Shown here: piece by piece, positions 33,178 through 41,567 of the stretch | How the letters are laid out: every line of letters starts with the position of its first letter | Numbering within the stretch: position 1 is the first letter of the stretch | DNA from: Clostridiaceae bacterium Marseille-Q4149 | GTDB lineage: Bacteria; Bacillota; Clostridia; Oscillospirales; Oscillospiraceae | Direction: 5' to 3' | Assembly (NCBI GenBank): GCA_018228685.1 | Contig: CP073691.1 | Coordinates: 2,542,001 to 2,606,000, forward strand | Length of the DNA stretch: 64,000 nucleotides | The notes under the pieces: generated by a model | What the model saw: the letters and a program-made list of their open reading frames with translations, nothing else | Database searches by the model: none | Told to the model about the DNA's origin: nothing | Program-made: the position numbers and the translations under genes

Positions 33178-34767
33178 ATGGTCAGGATCGAGGGGCTGAA
33201 GCTGGCCCCGGGGCAGGATGAGCAGCTGCTGCGGGGCAAGGCCGCCCGGCTGCTGCGGGTGCCGGAGGGGGACATTCTGTCCCTTCAGGTGCTGCGCCGG
33301 GCCATCGACGCCCGGGAGGAGCTGCACTTTGTCTATACGGCGGCGGTGACCCTGCGGCAGGAGAAGGCCGCACTGCGGCGGGTCCGGGACCGGCGGGTAA
33401 CGCCGTATGCGCCGGAGGTATACCGGCTGCCGGAGACCCTGGCGGCCCCTGAGACGCCGCCGGTGGTCATCGGGGCCGGGCCGGGGGGCCTGTTCACGGC
33501 CCTTGTTCTGGCCCGGTGCGGCCTGCGGCCCATCGTGCTGGAGCGGGGGCAGGACGCCGTGACCCGGCAGCGGGACGTGGCGTCCTTCTGGCGCACCGGA
33601 GTGCTGGACCCGGAGTCCAACGTACAGTTCGGCGAGGGCGGCGCCGGGGCCTTTTCCGACGGAAAGCTGAACACCGGCACCCGGGACATCCGGCACCGGT
33701 GGATTTTGGAGCAGCTGGCGGCCTGCGGCGCGCCGGAGAGCATCCTCACGGACGCCAAGCCCCATGTGGGCACGGATATGCTCCATTTGACCCTGGTGAA
33801 CCTGCGGCGGCAGCTGCTGGACCTGGGGGCTCAGGTGCGGTTCGGCCACCGGGTCACCGGACTGCGGGTCCGGGACGGAGCCTTGGAGGGGCTGGAGGTG
33901 TCGTCGCCGGAGGGGAGCTATGTGCTGCCGGCCAGGCAGGCGGTGCTGGCCCTGGGCCACAGCGCCCGGGATACCTTTGAAATGCTCCACGCCGCCGGGG
34001 TGCGGATGGAGCAGAAGCCCTTTGCTGTGGGGGTGCGCATCGAGCACCGGCAGGCGGATATGGACGCGGCGCAGTACCGGACGTTTGCCGGGCACCCGTG
34101 CCTGCCCGCCGCCGGCTATAAGCTGTCGTGCCACCCGGAAAACGGGCGCAGCGCCTTCTCCTTCTGCGTCTGCCCCGGGGGGCAGGTGGTGGCCGCCGCG
34201 TCGGAGGAGGGCCGGGTGGTGACCAACGGCATGAGCGAATATGCCCGGGACCGGGAGAACATCAACGGCGGCCTGCTGGTGAACGTGACCCCGGCGGACT
34301 TCGGCAGCAGCCATCCCCTGGCGGGCATCGCCTTCCAGCGGCGGCTGGAGGAGGCGGCCTTCCGCCTGGGCGGCGGAGGCTATGCGGCTCCCTGCCAGCG
34401 GGTGGAGGATTTTCTGGCCGGGCGGCCCTCCACGGGGCCGGGACGGGTGATCCCCAGCTATCGGCCCGGGGTCCGGTGGACGGACCTGCGGCAGTGTCTG
34501 CCGGAGTTCGTGTGGGAAACCCTGGCCCTGGCGCTGCCGATGCTGGACGGAAAGGTCCGGGGCTATGCCCAGGGGGACGCCGTGCTGACGGCAGTGGAGA
34601 CCCGGTCGTCGTCGCCGGTGCGGATCATACGAGACAACAGCGGTCAGTGCAATGTCCGGGGGCTGTACCCCTGCGGCGAGGGGGCGGGCTATGCCGGAGG
34701 CATCCTGTCCGCTGCCGCCGACGGCATGCGCTGCGCAGAAAAAATATGGGAGGTATACGGTAAATGA
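33178..34767 (+). CDS. FAD-dependent oxidoreductase, COG2509 family, N-terminally extended
   Basis: A 529-residue flavoprotein of the same family as the protein at 26.0-27.4 kb. An N-terminal domain of about 90 residues (with VLRRAIDAREELHFVYTAAV) precedes the FAD motif PVVIGAGPGGLFTALVLARCG. FGEGGAGAFSDGKLNTGT is the family hallmark; no Cys cluster is present before it. C-terminal LYPCGEGAGYAGGILSAAADGM completes the FAD site. GGGGGCGGGAG precedes the ATG. The stop overlaps the next start by four bases, so the two enzymes are made together; the substrate is unknown. Confidence 0.87.
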   Translation: MVRIEGLKLAPGQDEQLLRGKAARLLRVPEGDILSLQVLRRAIDAREELHFVYTAAVTLRQEKAALRRVRDRRVTPYAPEVYRLPETLAAPETPPVVIGAGPGGLFTALVLARCGLRPIVLERGQDAVTRQRDVASFWRTGVLDPESNVQFGEGGAGAFSDGKLNTGTRDIRHRWILEQLAACGAPESILTDAKPHVGTDMLHLTLVNLRRQLLDLGAQVRFGHRVTGLRVRDGALEGLEVSSPEGSYVLPARQAVLALGHSARDTFEMLHAAGVRMEQKPFAVGVRIEHRQADMDAAQYRTFAGHPCLPAAGYKLSCHPENGRSAFSFCVCPGGQVVAAASEEGRVVTNGMSEYARDRENINGGLLVNVTPADFGSSHPLAGIAFQRRLEEAAFRLGGGGYAAPCQRVEDFLAGRPSTGPGRVIPSYRPGVRWTDLRQCLPEFVWETLALALPMLDGKVRGYAQGDAVLTAVETRSSSPVRIIRDNSGQCNVRGLYPCGEGAGYAGGILSAAADGMRCAEKIWEVYGK

Positions 34768-35729
34768 GAAAAATCGCGGTGATGGAGGACTTCCTGACGC
34801 CGGAGCACCGGAAAAGGGTGCTGGCAGCGGCGGAAAAGCACGGCTTTGCGGTGGACTTTTACGGGCGGGGCAAGGCTCCGGCAGAGGGGCTGGACCAGTA
34901 TGAGATCATCTACGGATGGTGCGAGCCCGGAGACCTGAAGCGGGCCACGGGGCTGAAGTGGTATTGCTGCGGCTTCGCCGGGGTGGACCAGCTGTCCGAC
35001 GACAGCCTGTACGCCAGCCCCGACGTGGTGCTGTCCAACTCCTCCGGAGCCTACGGCCTCACCATCAGCGAGCACATCCTCATGGTGACGCTGATGCTGC
35101 TGCGGCGGATGCCGGAGTTCCAGGACATCGTCCGGCGGCGGGAATGGGTGTCGGAGCTGCCTATGCGGTCCATTTACGGCAGCCGCATCACGGTGCTGGG
35201 GGCCGGGGACATCGGCACCAATTTCGCCCGGCGGGCCAAGGCCCTGGGAGCGGGACACATCTGCGGCGTGTCCCGCAGCGGCCGGAACCCGGACCCCGCC
35301 TATGACCGGATGCTGCCCCAGGAGCAGCTGGACCAGGTGCTGCCGGAGACGGAGATCCTGGTGATGGCTCTGCCGTCGGTGGCGGACACCGTAGGCATCC
35401 TCAGCCGGGAGCGCATTGCCCTGCTGCCCCGGGACGCCATTGTGGTGAACGTGGGCCGGGGCACCGCCATCGACCAGGAGGCCCTGATGGAGGCCCTGAA
35501 CGCCGGGCGCATCGCCGGGGCGGCCCTGGACGTGGTGGTGCCGGAGCCGCTGCCCAGGGAGCACCCCCTGTGGAGTACCCGGAACCTGCTGCTGACGCCC
35601 CACATTTCGGGGAATATGTCCTTGGGCTACACCTGCGACATCAACGTGGATATGTTCTGCCGGGATCTGGAAAACTACGCCGCCGGCCGTCCCCTGGAGC
35701 ACCGGGTGGACCGGAAGCGGGGCTATTAA
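34764..35729 (+). CDS. D-isomer-specific 2-hydroxyacid dehydrogenase family protein
   Basis: A 321-residue NAD(P)-dependent dehydrogenase. The Rossmann motif is VLGAGDIGTNFARRAKALGA, and the catalytic Arg, Glu and His are visible in NVGRGTAIDQEAL, VVPEPLPREHPLW and LLTPHISGN. The GRG segment and C-terminal HRVDRKRGY resemble the branch annotated as phosphoglycerate dehydrogenase-like or hydroxypyruvate reductase-like; the true substrate is not evident. It is translationally coupled to the upstream COG2509 flavoprotein and followed by a strong hairpin. Confidence 0.87.
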   Translation: MRKIAVMEDFLTPEHRKRVLAAAEKHGFAVDFYGRGKAPAEGLDQYEIIYGWCEPGDLKRATGLKWYCCGFAGVDQLSDDSLYASPDVVLSNSSGAYGLTISEHILMVTLMLLRRMPEFQDIVRRREWVSELPMRSIYGSRITVLGAGDIGTNFARRAKALGAGHICGVSRSGRNPDPAYDRMLPQEQLDQVLPETEILVMALPSVADTVGILSRERIALLPRDAIVVNVGRGTAIDQEALMEALNAGRIAGAALDVVVPEPLPREHPLWSTRNLLLTPHISGNMSLGYTCDINVDMFCRDLENYAAGRPLEHRVDRKRGY

Positions 35730-35730
35730 A

Positions 35731-35787
35731 AGCTTGTCCAAAAAGGCTTGCAAGCTGAGCAGGGCCGCCCGGGAGGGCGGCCCTGCT
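35731..35787. terminator. Hairpins between convergent dehydrogenase and tex genes
   Basis: AGCAGGGCCGCC (35758-35769) pairs with GGCGGCCCTGCT (35776-35787). Just upstream, AGCTTG/CAAGCT (35731-35736 with 35751-35756) encloses GTCCAAAAAGGCTTG, similar to the repeat at 60720. Confidence 0.75.
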
Positions 35788-35795
35788 GCTTTATA

Positions 35796-37955
35796 TTACT
35801 GCTTTGGCGCCTGCTTCATGGACAGGCTGATGCGGCGCTTCTTTTCGTCCACCTCCAGGACCGTCACCTTTACCACGTCTCCCACGGATACGATCTCCGA
35901 GGGGTGGCGGATGAACCTGTTGCACACCTGGGAGATATGCACCAGGCCGTCCTGGTGGACGCCGATGTCCACGAACACGCCGAAATCCACCACATTGCGG
36001 ACGGTGCCCGTCAGCACCATGCCGGGGGCCAGGTCCTTGATCTCCAGCACGTCCGTCCGGAGGATGGGGGCAGGCAGGTCGTCCCGGACGTCCCGGCCCG
36101 GCTTGGCCAGCTCCGCCGCCACGTCCTGCAGGGTGGGAACGCCTACGTTCAGCCGGGCGGCGGTCTCCTCCCAGCCCAGGGCCTTCACCTTCTGGGGCAG
36201 GTCCGCCAGCCTCCCGGCGGCCACGTCGGCCAGGGTATAGCCGCACAGGGCCAGCAGTCCCTCCGCAGCGGCGTAGCTCTCCGGATGGACGCCGGTGTTG
36301 TCCAGCACAGACTTGCTCTCCGGCACCCGCAGGAAGCCCGCCGACTGCTGGAAGGCCTTGGGCCCCAGCTTGGGCACCTTCAGAAGCTGACGGCGGCCGG
36401 TGAAGGCGCCGTTTTCCTCCCGGTATTTCACGATATTTTTGGCGGTGGCGGCGTTCAGGCCGGACACCCGGCCCAGCAGGCTGGCGGAGGCGGTGTTCAC
36501 GTCCACGCCCACGGCGTTGACGCAGTCCTCCACCACCCCGGACAGCGTCTCGTCCAGCCGCTTCTGGGGCATATCGTGCTGATACTGGCCCACGCCGATG
36601 GCCTTGGGGTCGATCTTCACCAGCTCGGCCAGGGGGTCCTGCATCCGCCGGGCGATGGACACGGCGCTGCGCAGGTTCACGTCATACTCCGGGAACTCCT
36701 CCGCCGCCAGCTTGCTGGCGGAGTATACGGAGGCCCCGGCCTCGTTGACCATCATATAGCTGACGCCGCCTCCCAGGGCCCGGATCATCTCCACCGCCAT
36801 CTGCTCGGTCTCCCGGCTGGCGGTGCCGTTGCCGATGGCGATGTGGGTGACGCCGTGGCGGCGGACCAGACGGGACAGCCGGTCGATGGCCTCCTGCTTC
36901 TGGCGGGGGCCGTAGGTGGGGTACACCACGGCGGTGTCCAGCACCCGGCCGGTGCCGTCGATGACCGCCACCTTGCAGCCGTGGGCATAGCCGGGGTCCA
37001 GGCCCATGGTGACGTGGCCCTTTACCGGGGGCTGCATCAGCAGGGGCTTCAGGTTCAGGCCGAAGTTGGCGATGGCCCCCTCGCAGGCGGAGGCGGTGAG
37101 ATCGGACCGGGCCTCCCGCTCCAGGGAGGGATAGATCAGCCGGTCATAGGCATCCTCACAGGCGGCCTTGATAAACTCCATAGCCCGGGACCCGGGTCGC
37201 ACCACCGCCCGGCGCAGAGTCATCAGACCCAGCTCCCGGTCCAGCAGCACGGTGACGGAGAGGACGCCCTCCTTTTCGCCCCGGTTGATGGCCAGGACCT
37301 GGTGCCCGGCCAGCTTGGCGATGGGCTGGTCAAAGTCGTAATACAGCCGGTAAACGGTGTCCTCCTCCGTGGCGGCCAGACTCCGCAGATGTCCCTGCCG
37401 GCGCAGCAGCTCCCGCAGGGTCTTGCGGATGGCGGCATCGTCCGACAGCAGCTCTGCTACGATGTCGTTGGCCCCCTGGAGGGCGTCGGCCAGAGTCTCC
37501 ACCCCCTTCTCCGGGTCCACATAGTCCCGGGCGGCCTCTTCCGGAGCCGGGCAGTCCCGGCCCTGGTCCAGCAGCAGAAGGGCCAGGGGCTCCAGGCCCT
37601 TCTCCCGGGCCACCGTGGCCCGGGTGCGGCGCTTCTGCTTATAGGGGCGGTACAGGTCCTCCACCTCCGCCAGGGTGGCGGCGCTGTCGATGGCGGCGGA
37701 CAGCTCGTCGGTGAGCTTCCCCTGGCCGTCGATGGCGTTTTTCACCTCCTGGCGGCGCTGGTCCAGGTTCCGCAGATAGCTCAGCCGGTCCTCCAGGGTC
37801 CGCAGGGCGGTGTCGTCCATGCTGCCGTGCAGCTCCTTGCGGTAGCGGGCGATGAAGGGGATGGTATTGCCCTGGTCCAGCAGGTCGATGACGTTCTGCA
37901 CATGGGCCAGGGGCTTGTCCAGCTCCCGGGCCAGAATTTCAGCAATGGTGGGCAT
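35796..37955 (-). CDS. tex: Tex-family transcription accessory/RNA-binding protein
   Basis: A 719-residue protein, usual for Tex/YhgF. The order is an N-terminal helical region, a YqgF-like RNase-H fold domain (about 320-440; MGLDPGYAHGCKVAVIDGTGRVL), helix-hairpin-helix modules (about 500-560; DVNTASASLLGRVSGLNAATAKNIV) and a C-terminal S1 RNA-binding domain (about 640-715; GTVRNVVDFGVFVDIGVHQDGLVH). Tex binds nucleic acids and influences transcription; the bacterial molecular role is only partly known. AAAGGAG precedes the ATG. It lies downstream of DUF1846, separated by a terminator. Confidence 0.95.
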   Translation of the reverse strand: MPTIAEILARELDKPLAHVQNVIDLLDQGNTIPFIARYRKELHGSMDDTALRTLEDRLSYLRNLDQRRQEVKNAIDGQGKLTDELSAAIDSAATLAEVEDLYRPYKQKRRTRATVAREKGLEPLALLLLDQGRDCPAPEEAARDYVDPEKGVETLADALQGANDIVAELLSDDAAIRKTLRELLRRQGHLRSLAATEEDTVYRLYYDFDQPIAKLAGHQVLAINRGEKEGVLSVTVLLDRELGLMTLRRAVVRPGSRAMEFIKAACEDAYDRLIYPSLEREARSDLTASACEGAIANFGLNLKPLLMQPPVKGHVTMGLDPGYAHGCKVAVIDGTGRVLDTAVVYPTYGPRQKQEAIDRLSRLVRRHGVTHIAIGNGTASRETEQMAVEMIRALGGGVSYMMVNEAGASVYSASKLAAEEFPEYDVNLRSAVSIARRMQDPLAELVKIDPKAIGVGQYQHDMPQKRLDETLSGVVEDCVNAVGVDVNTASASLLGRVSGLNAATAKNIVKYREENGAFTGRRQLLKVPKLGPKAFQQSAGFLRVPESKSVLDNTGVHPESYAAAEGLLALCGYTLADVAAGRLADLPQKVKALGWEETAARLNVGVPTLQDVAAELAKPGRDVRDDLPAPILRTDVLEIKDLAPGMVLTGTVRNVVDFGVFVDIGVHQDGLVHISQVCNRFIRHPSEIVSVGDVVKVTVLEVDEKKRRISLSMKQAPKQ

Positions 37956-37975
37956 AAAGTACTCCTTTCTTCCGG

Positions 37976-38012
37976 GGAAAAACCGGGACGGAGCCTGTCC
38001 GTCCCGGTTTTT
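37976..38012 (-). terminator. Terminator of the DUF1846 gene
   Basis: AACCGGGACGGA (37981-37992) and TCCGTCCCGGTT (37998-38009), with A/T runs on both sides. The stem shares the CCGGGAC core with the ackA terminator. Confidence 0.88.
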
Positions 38013-39494
38013 TCACTTGTGATACAGGCGCTTGATCTCGTACCGGGGCTGGCAGCTGACGTGGATGCCCAGGCGCTTATAGAGCTTCTCGTCCTCCTCG
38101 GAGATAATGACGGAGAAGTGGGCGTCGCAGCCCCGGAGGTCGTCCAGCTTCTTCAGCACCCGCTCCGCCAGGGGGTTGGTGACGGCGGAGATGGACAGGG
38201 CGATGAGCACCTCGTCGGAGTGCAGCCGGGGGTTCCGGTGGCCCAGGTGGGAAATCTTCATGTCGCTGATGGGGGCGATGATGGACGACGGCAGCAGGTC
38301 CAGTTCCTTGTCGATGCCCGCCAGGGCCTTGATGGCGTTCAGCAGCAGCGCCGCCGAGGGTCCCAGCAGGGAGCTGTTCTTTCCGGTGACCACCCGGCCG
38401 TCCGGCAGGACCATGGCCCCGGCGGGGGCGGCGGTCTCCTCCGCCTTTTTCAGGCAGGCCGCCACGGCGGGACAAATATCCGGCGTGACACCGGCCTGCT
38501 GCATGATGATCTCCAGCTTGCGCACCACATCGTCGTCGCACTTGCCCCGGACCCGGTCCACCATACCGGCATAGTACCGGCGGAGGATCTCCATCCGGGA
38601 GGCCTCCTGGCATACCGCATCGTCCACAATGGCGAAGCCCGCCATGTTCACGCCCATGTCCGTGGGGGACTGATAGGGGGACGCGCCCTGGATCCGCTGG
38701 AACATGGCGTTGAGCACCGGGAAAATCTCCACATCCCGGTTGTAGTTCACGGTGGTCTTGCCGTAGGCCTCCAGGTGGAATGGGTCGATCATGTTCACGT
38801 CGTTCAGGTCCGCCGTGGCCGCCTCATAGGCCAGGTTCACCGGGTGCTTCAAAGGCAGGTTCCAGATGGGGAAGGTCTCATACTTGGCGTAGCCCGCCCG
38901 GACGCCCCGCTTGTTCTCGTGATACAGCTGGCTCAGGCAGGTGGCCATTTTGCCGCTGCCGGGGCCGGGAGCCGTCACCACCACGATGGGGCGAGTGGTT
39001 TCGATATAGTCGTTTTTGCCCAGGCCGTCGTCGGACACGATGTGGGCCACGTCCGAGGGGTATCCGGCAATGGGATAGTGGCGATAGCTCCGGACGCCCA
39101 GGGCCGTCAGCCGCTTGATGAAGGCGTCCGCCGCCGGCTGCCCGGCGTACTGGGTGATGACCACGGAGCCCACATAGAACCCCAGGCCCCGGAACACGTC
39201 CATCAGCCGCAGCACGTCCTCGTCATAGCCGATGCCCAGGTCGCCGCGGATCTTCTTCTTTTCGATGTCTCCGGCGCAGATGGCCACCACGATCTCCACC
39301 TCGTCCCGGATGGAGGCCAGCATCCGGATCTTGCTGTCCGGCTGGAACCCCGGCAGCACCCGGGAGGCGTGGTAATCGTCGAACAGCTTGCCGCCGAACT
39401 CGATATACAGCTTGTCGCCGAATTGCTCCCGCCGGGCCCGGATGTGCTGGGCCTGGAGGGCCAGGTATTTGTCGTTATCAAAACCGATTTTCAT
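38013..39494 (-). CDS. DUF1846 family protein
   Basis: A 493-residue cytosolic protein of the DUF1846 family, which is recognisable from start (MKIGFDNDKYLALQAQHI, FGGKLFDDYHASRVLPGF) to end (LGIHVSCQPRYEIKRLYHK). A phosphate-loop-like PGPGSGKMATCLSQLYHE lies near residue 180. Proteins of this family are common in clostridia and lactobacilli and their structure is known from structural genomics, but the activity is not established. GAGGGAG precedes the ATG. It is transcribed alone, upstream of tex. Confidence 0.9.
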   Translation of the reverse strand: MKIGFDNDKYLALQAQHIRARREQFGDKLYIEFGGKLFDDYHASRVLPGFQPDSKIRMLASIRDEVEIVVAICAGDIEKKKIRGDLGIGYDEDVLRLMDVFRGLGFYVGSVVITQYAGQPAADAFIKRLTALGVRSYRHYPIAGYPSDVAHIVSDDGLGKNDYIETTRPIVVVTAPGPGSGKMATCLSQLYHENKRGVRAGYAKYETFPIWNLPLKHPVNLAYEAATADLNDVNMIDPFHLEAYGKTTVNYNRDVEIFPVLNAMFQRIQGASPYQSPTDMGVNMAGFAIVDDAVCQEASRMEILRRYYAGMVDRVRGKCDDDVVRKLEIIMQQAGVTPDICPAVAACLKKAEETAAPAGAMVLPDGRVVTGKNSSLLGPSAALLLNAIKALAGIDKELDLLPSSIIAPISDMKISHLGHRNPRLHSDEVLIALSISAVTNPLAERVLKKLDDLRGCDAHFSVIISEEDEKLYKRLGIHVSCQPRYEIKRLYHK

Positions 39495-39631
39495 ATGTGC
39501 TCCCTCTTTCCGGTAATTGCTTCAACCTAACTATTATACACGACCGGGCCCGGGGAGAAAAGGCCTTTTTGCATTTTCCCCTCCGGCAAATTTGCCGGTT
39601 TTCGGGGCGGGATTTTGGGCGAAACGCGCCG

Positions 39632-39660
39632 TTGCGTTTTGCCCCCGGCGGGGGTATACT
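39632..39660 (+). promoter_or_regulatory. Promoter of a small-protein gene
   Basis: TTGCGT (39632-39637), 17 bases, TATACT (39655-39660), with a GC-rich spacer. Confidence 0.65.
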
Positions 39661-39695
39661 AAAAGGTACACCACATATGCAGGAGGATGCACACC

Positions 39696-39893
39696 ATGCG
39701 CTTTCAGGTTTTGCTGAAAAAGGAAAACGTTCCGGGGACCAATTTCTTCCCCTTTTTCGAGACCGACGACATCCAGGAGGCCAAGGACTTCGCCATGCGG
39801 CTGGCCTTTGAGGAGTTCAACCTGGTGAAGGTCATGGACACCAAGCGCCAGGAGCTGGTGCGGGACTTTGACGCCGCCATCTATCGGGAGTAA
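39696..39893 (+). CDS. Small conserved-looking protein of 65 residues, unknown
   Basis: The product starts MRFQVLLKKENVPGTNFFPF and ends FDAAIYRE, with no membrane segment or signal. AGGAGG directly abuts an in-frame ATG at 39687, so I prefer the ATG at 39696, nine bases downstream. It has a good promoter and a perfect terminator of its own, which argues for a real gene. I do not recognise the family; the mix of beta-prone start and amphipathic helix (EAKDFAMRLAFEEFN) suggests a small alpha/beta fold. Confidence 0.75.
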   Translation: MRFQVLLKKENVPGTNFFPFFETDDIQEAKDFAMRLAFEEFNLVKVMDTKRQELVRDFDAAIYRE

Positions 39894-39909
39894 CGCGAAT
39901 ACGGGAAAA

Positions 39910-39937
39910 AAGAGGCGCTGCCGCGGCAGCGCCTCTT
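39910..39937. terminator. Perfect terminator hairpin between convergent genes
   Basis: AAGAGGCGCTGCC (39910-39922), loop GC, exact complement (39925-39937). A run of A on the left makes it a better terminator for the minus-strand atoE gene. Confidence 0.85.
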
Positions 39938-39959
39938 CTCAATTGGTGGATCGGGTAAA

Positions 39960-41303
39960 TCAGAACCACAGGCCCCAGGCCAGGAAGCCCAGGCAGGCCA
40001 CCACGCCGGTGAACAGCAGAACGATGACCAGATAGCCCATGATATCCCGGGCAGACAGCTTGGCAATGCCCAGAGCAGGCAGAGCCCAGAAGGGCTGGAT
40101 CATGTTGGTCCACTGGTCGCCCCAGGCAATGGCCATGGCGGTGCGTCCGGCGTCGATGCCCAGGTTGGCGCCGGCGGGCATCATGATGGGACCCTGAACG
40201 GCCCACTGGCCGCCGCCGGAGGGAACGAAGAAGTTCACGATACCGGCCGCCAGGAAGGACAGCATGGGGAAGGTGATGCTGTTGGAGATGTTCACGAAGA
40301 ACTGGGAGATAACGCTGGCCAGAGACACGCCCTGCTCGTTGGCAGCCACCATCATGCCCATGATACCGGCATAGAAGGGGAACTGCAGCAGGATACCGGC
40401 GGCGCCGGCAGCAGCCTCGCCGATGGCGTCCACATAGCGGCGCAGGTCACCGTGGAGCAGGATGCCCAGGAACAGGAAGATCATGTTCACGATGTTCAGG
40501 CCCAGGGTGAAGCCGTTCTGGACGAAGTAGTAAACGATGTAGGCAAACCCGGCCACCACCAGGATCACCCACAGGATCTTGGAGTGCTCGATGCGGTCAG
40601 CGGGGGTCTTGATCTCGTAGGTCTTGTCCTTCTCATCCTGCAGCAGGGTGGGGTCGATGCAGACGGTGTGGGCCTTGTCGGGATGCATGGCGTAGTTGAT
40701 GAAGGGCATGGCGATCAGGATCACGACGCACATGATGATGTTCACAGGGTGGAACACGGTGGCGGTGATGGGGGCCTGATAGGTCACCTCACCGAAGGCC
40801 TTGCCGGCCACCAGGTCCAGGGGGATGGAGCCGGACAGACCCGCGTGCCAGATCACGAAGCCGGAGTAGGCGGAGGCGATCAGCAGAGGATAGTCCACGG
40901 TGGGAACGCGGCGGACCACTTCCTTGGCCAGCAGAGCGCCCACCACCAGGCCGAAGCCCCAGTTCAGCCAGCAGCAGATGGTGGAGACTATGGTGGTGAT
41001 CACGATGGCCTGCATATTGTTGTGGCACAGACCCGCCACAGCCCGCAGGGCCTTTTTGCAGGGCTTGGCGGAAGCCATGGCGGAACCGAATACCAGAACC
41101 AGGGCCATCTGCATGGAGAACGCCAGCAGGCCCCAGAAGCCCTTTGCGTCGCCCCAGGCGTTGAGCACCTTCAGCGGACCCATTCCCGTGGCAAACATGG
41201 CGCCGATGAAAACGATGATGCTCAGGATGATGGCGAACAGGAAGGCATCCGGCAGCCAGCGATTGACCACGCGAACGCAGCCGTTGGTGAATTTCTTGAA
41301 CAC
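39960..41303 (-). CDS. atoE: AtoE-family short-chain fatty acid transporter
   Basis: A 447-residue inner-membrane carrier with about twelve helices, of the AtoE family that moves short-chain fatty acids such as butyrate or acetoacetate. Landmarks are VVNRWLPDAFLFAIILSIIVF, GFWGLLAFSMQMALVLVFG, TIVSTICCWLNWGFGLVVGALLA, and the conserved late segment FFVPSGGGQWAVQGPIMMPA. The start is GTG at 41303, preceded by AGGAGAG. It is transcribed alone. In a butyrate- or acetate-fermenting anaerobe it may export or re-import acids; direction cannot be read here. Confidence 0.92.
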   Translation of the reverse strand: MFKKFTNGCVRVVNRWLPDAFLFAIILSIIVFIGAMFATGMGPLKVLNAWGDAKGFWGLLAFSMQMALVLVFGSAMASAKPCKKALRAVAGLCHNNMQAIVITTIVSTICCWLNWGFGLVVGALLAKEVVRRVPTVDYPLLIASAYSGFVIWHAGLSGSIPLDLVAGKAFGEVTYQAPITATVFHPVNIIMCVVILIAMPFINYAMHPDKAHTVCIDPTLLQDEKDKTYEIKTPADRIEHSKILWVILVVAGFAYIVYYFVQNGFTLGLNIVNMIFLFLGILLHGDLRRYVDAIGEAAAGAAGILLQFPFYAGIMGMMVAANEQGVSLASVISQFFVNISNSITFPMLSFLAAGIVNFFVPSGGGQWAVQGPIMMPAGANLGIDAGRTAMAIAWGDQWTNMIQPFWALPALGIAKLSARDIMGYLVIVLLFTGVVACLGFLAWGLWF

Positions 41304-41394
41304 AGACTCACTCTCCTTAATTTGGGGGCGCGGCGCACCGCGCTGTTTTGTTTCCCGGTCCGCCGCCCTATACGCAGCGGACCCGTCTATGTTA

Positions 41395-41423
41395 ATTCTA
41401 TAACAGTCACAGAATGTTTACAA
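41395..41423 (-). promoter_or_regulatory. atoE promoter
   Basis: Minus-strand TTGTAA (41423-41418), 17 bases, TAGAAT (41400-41395). Upstream, 41450-41470 holds TTGTGAAGTGTTACAG, loosely like a Rex or Crp/Fnr half-dyad. The AT-rich stretch 41424-41567 has no other feature I can support. Confidence 0.55.
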
Positions 41424-41567
41424 TTGCCAAATCGCTGAATTTTTAACGAACATTTTGTGAAGTGTTACAGATTTCTCGGATTTTTCATATATCACGCTAA
41501 AATATCGCAGAAAAGCATAAAGAATCAATAAAGTAATGGAGTTTTCGCGTTAAGTTTTTGGTTGGAG

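Noticed and set aside
41450..41470. Rex or Fnr-type operator TTGTGAAGTGTTACAG upstream of atoE
   Set aside because: The second half matches only four of six bases and lies well upstream of the -35; too weak to call.
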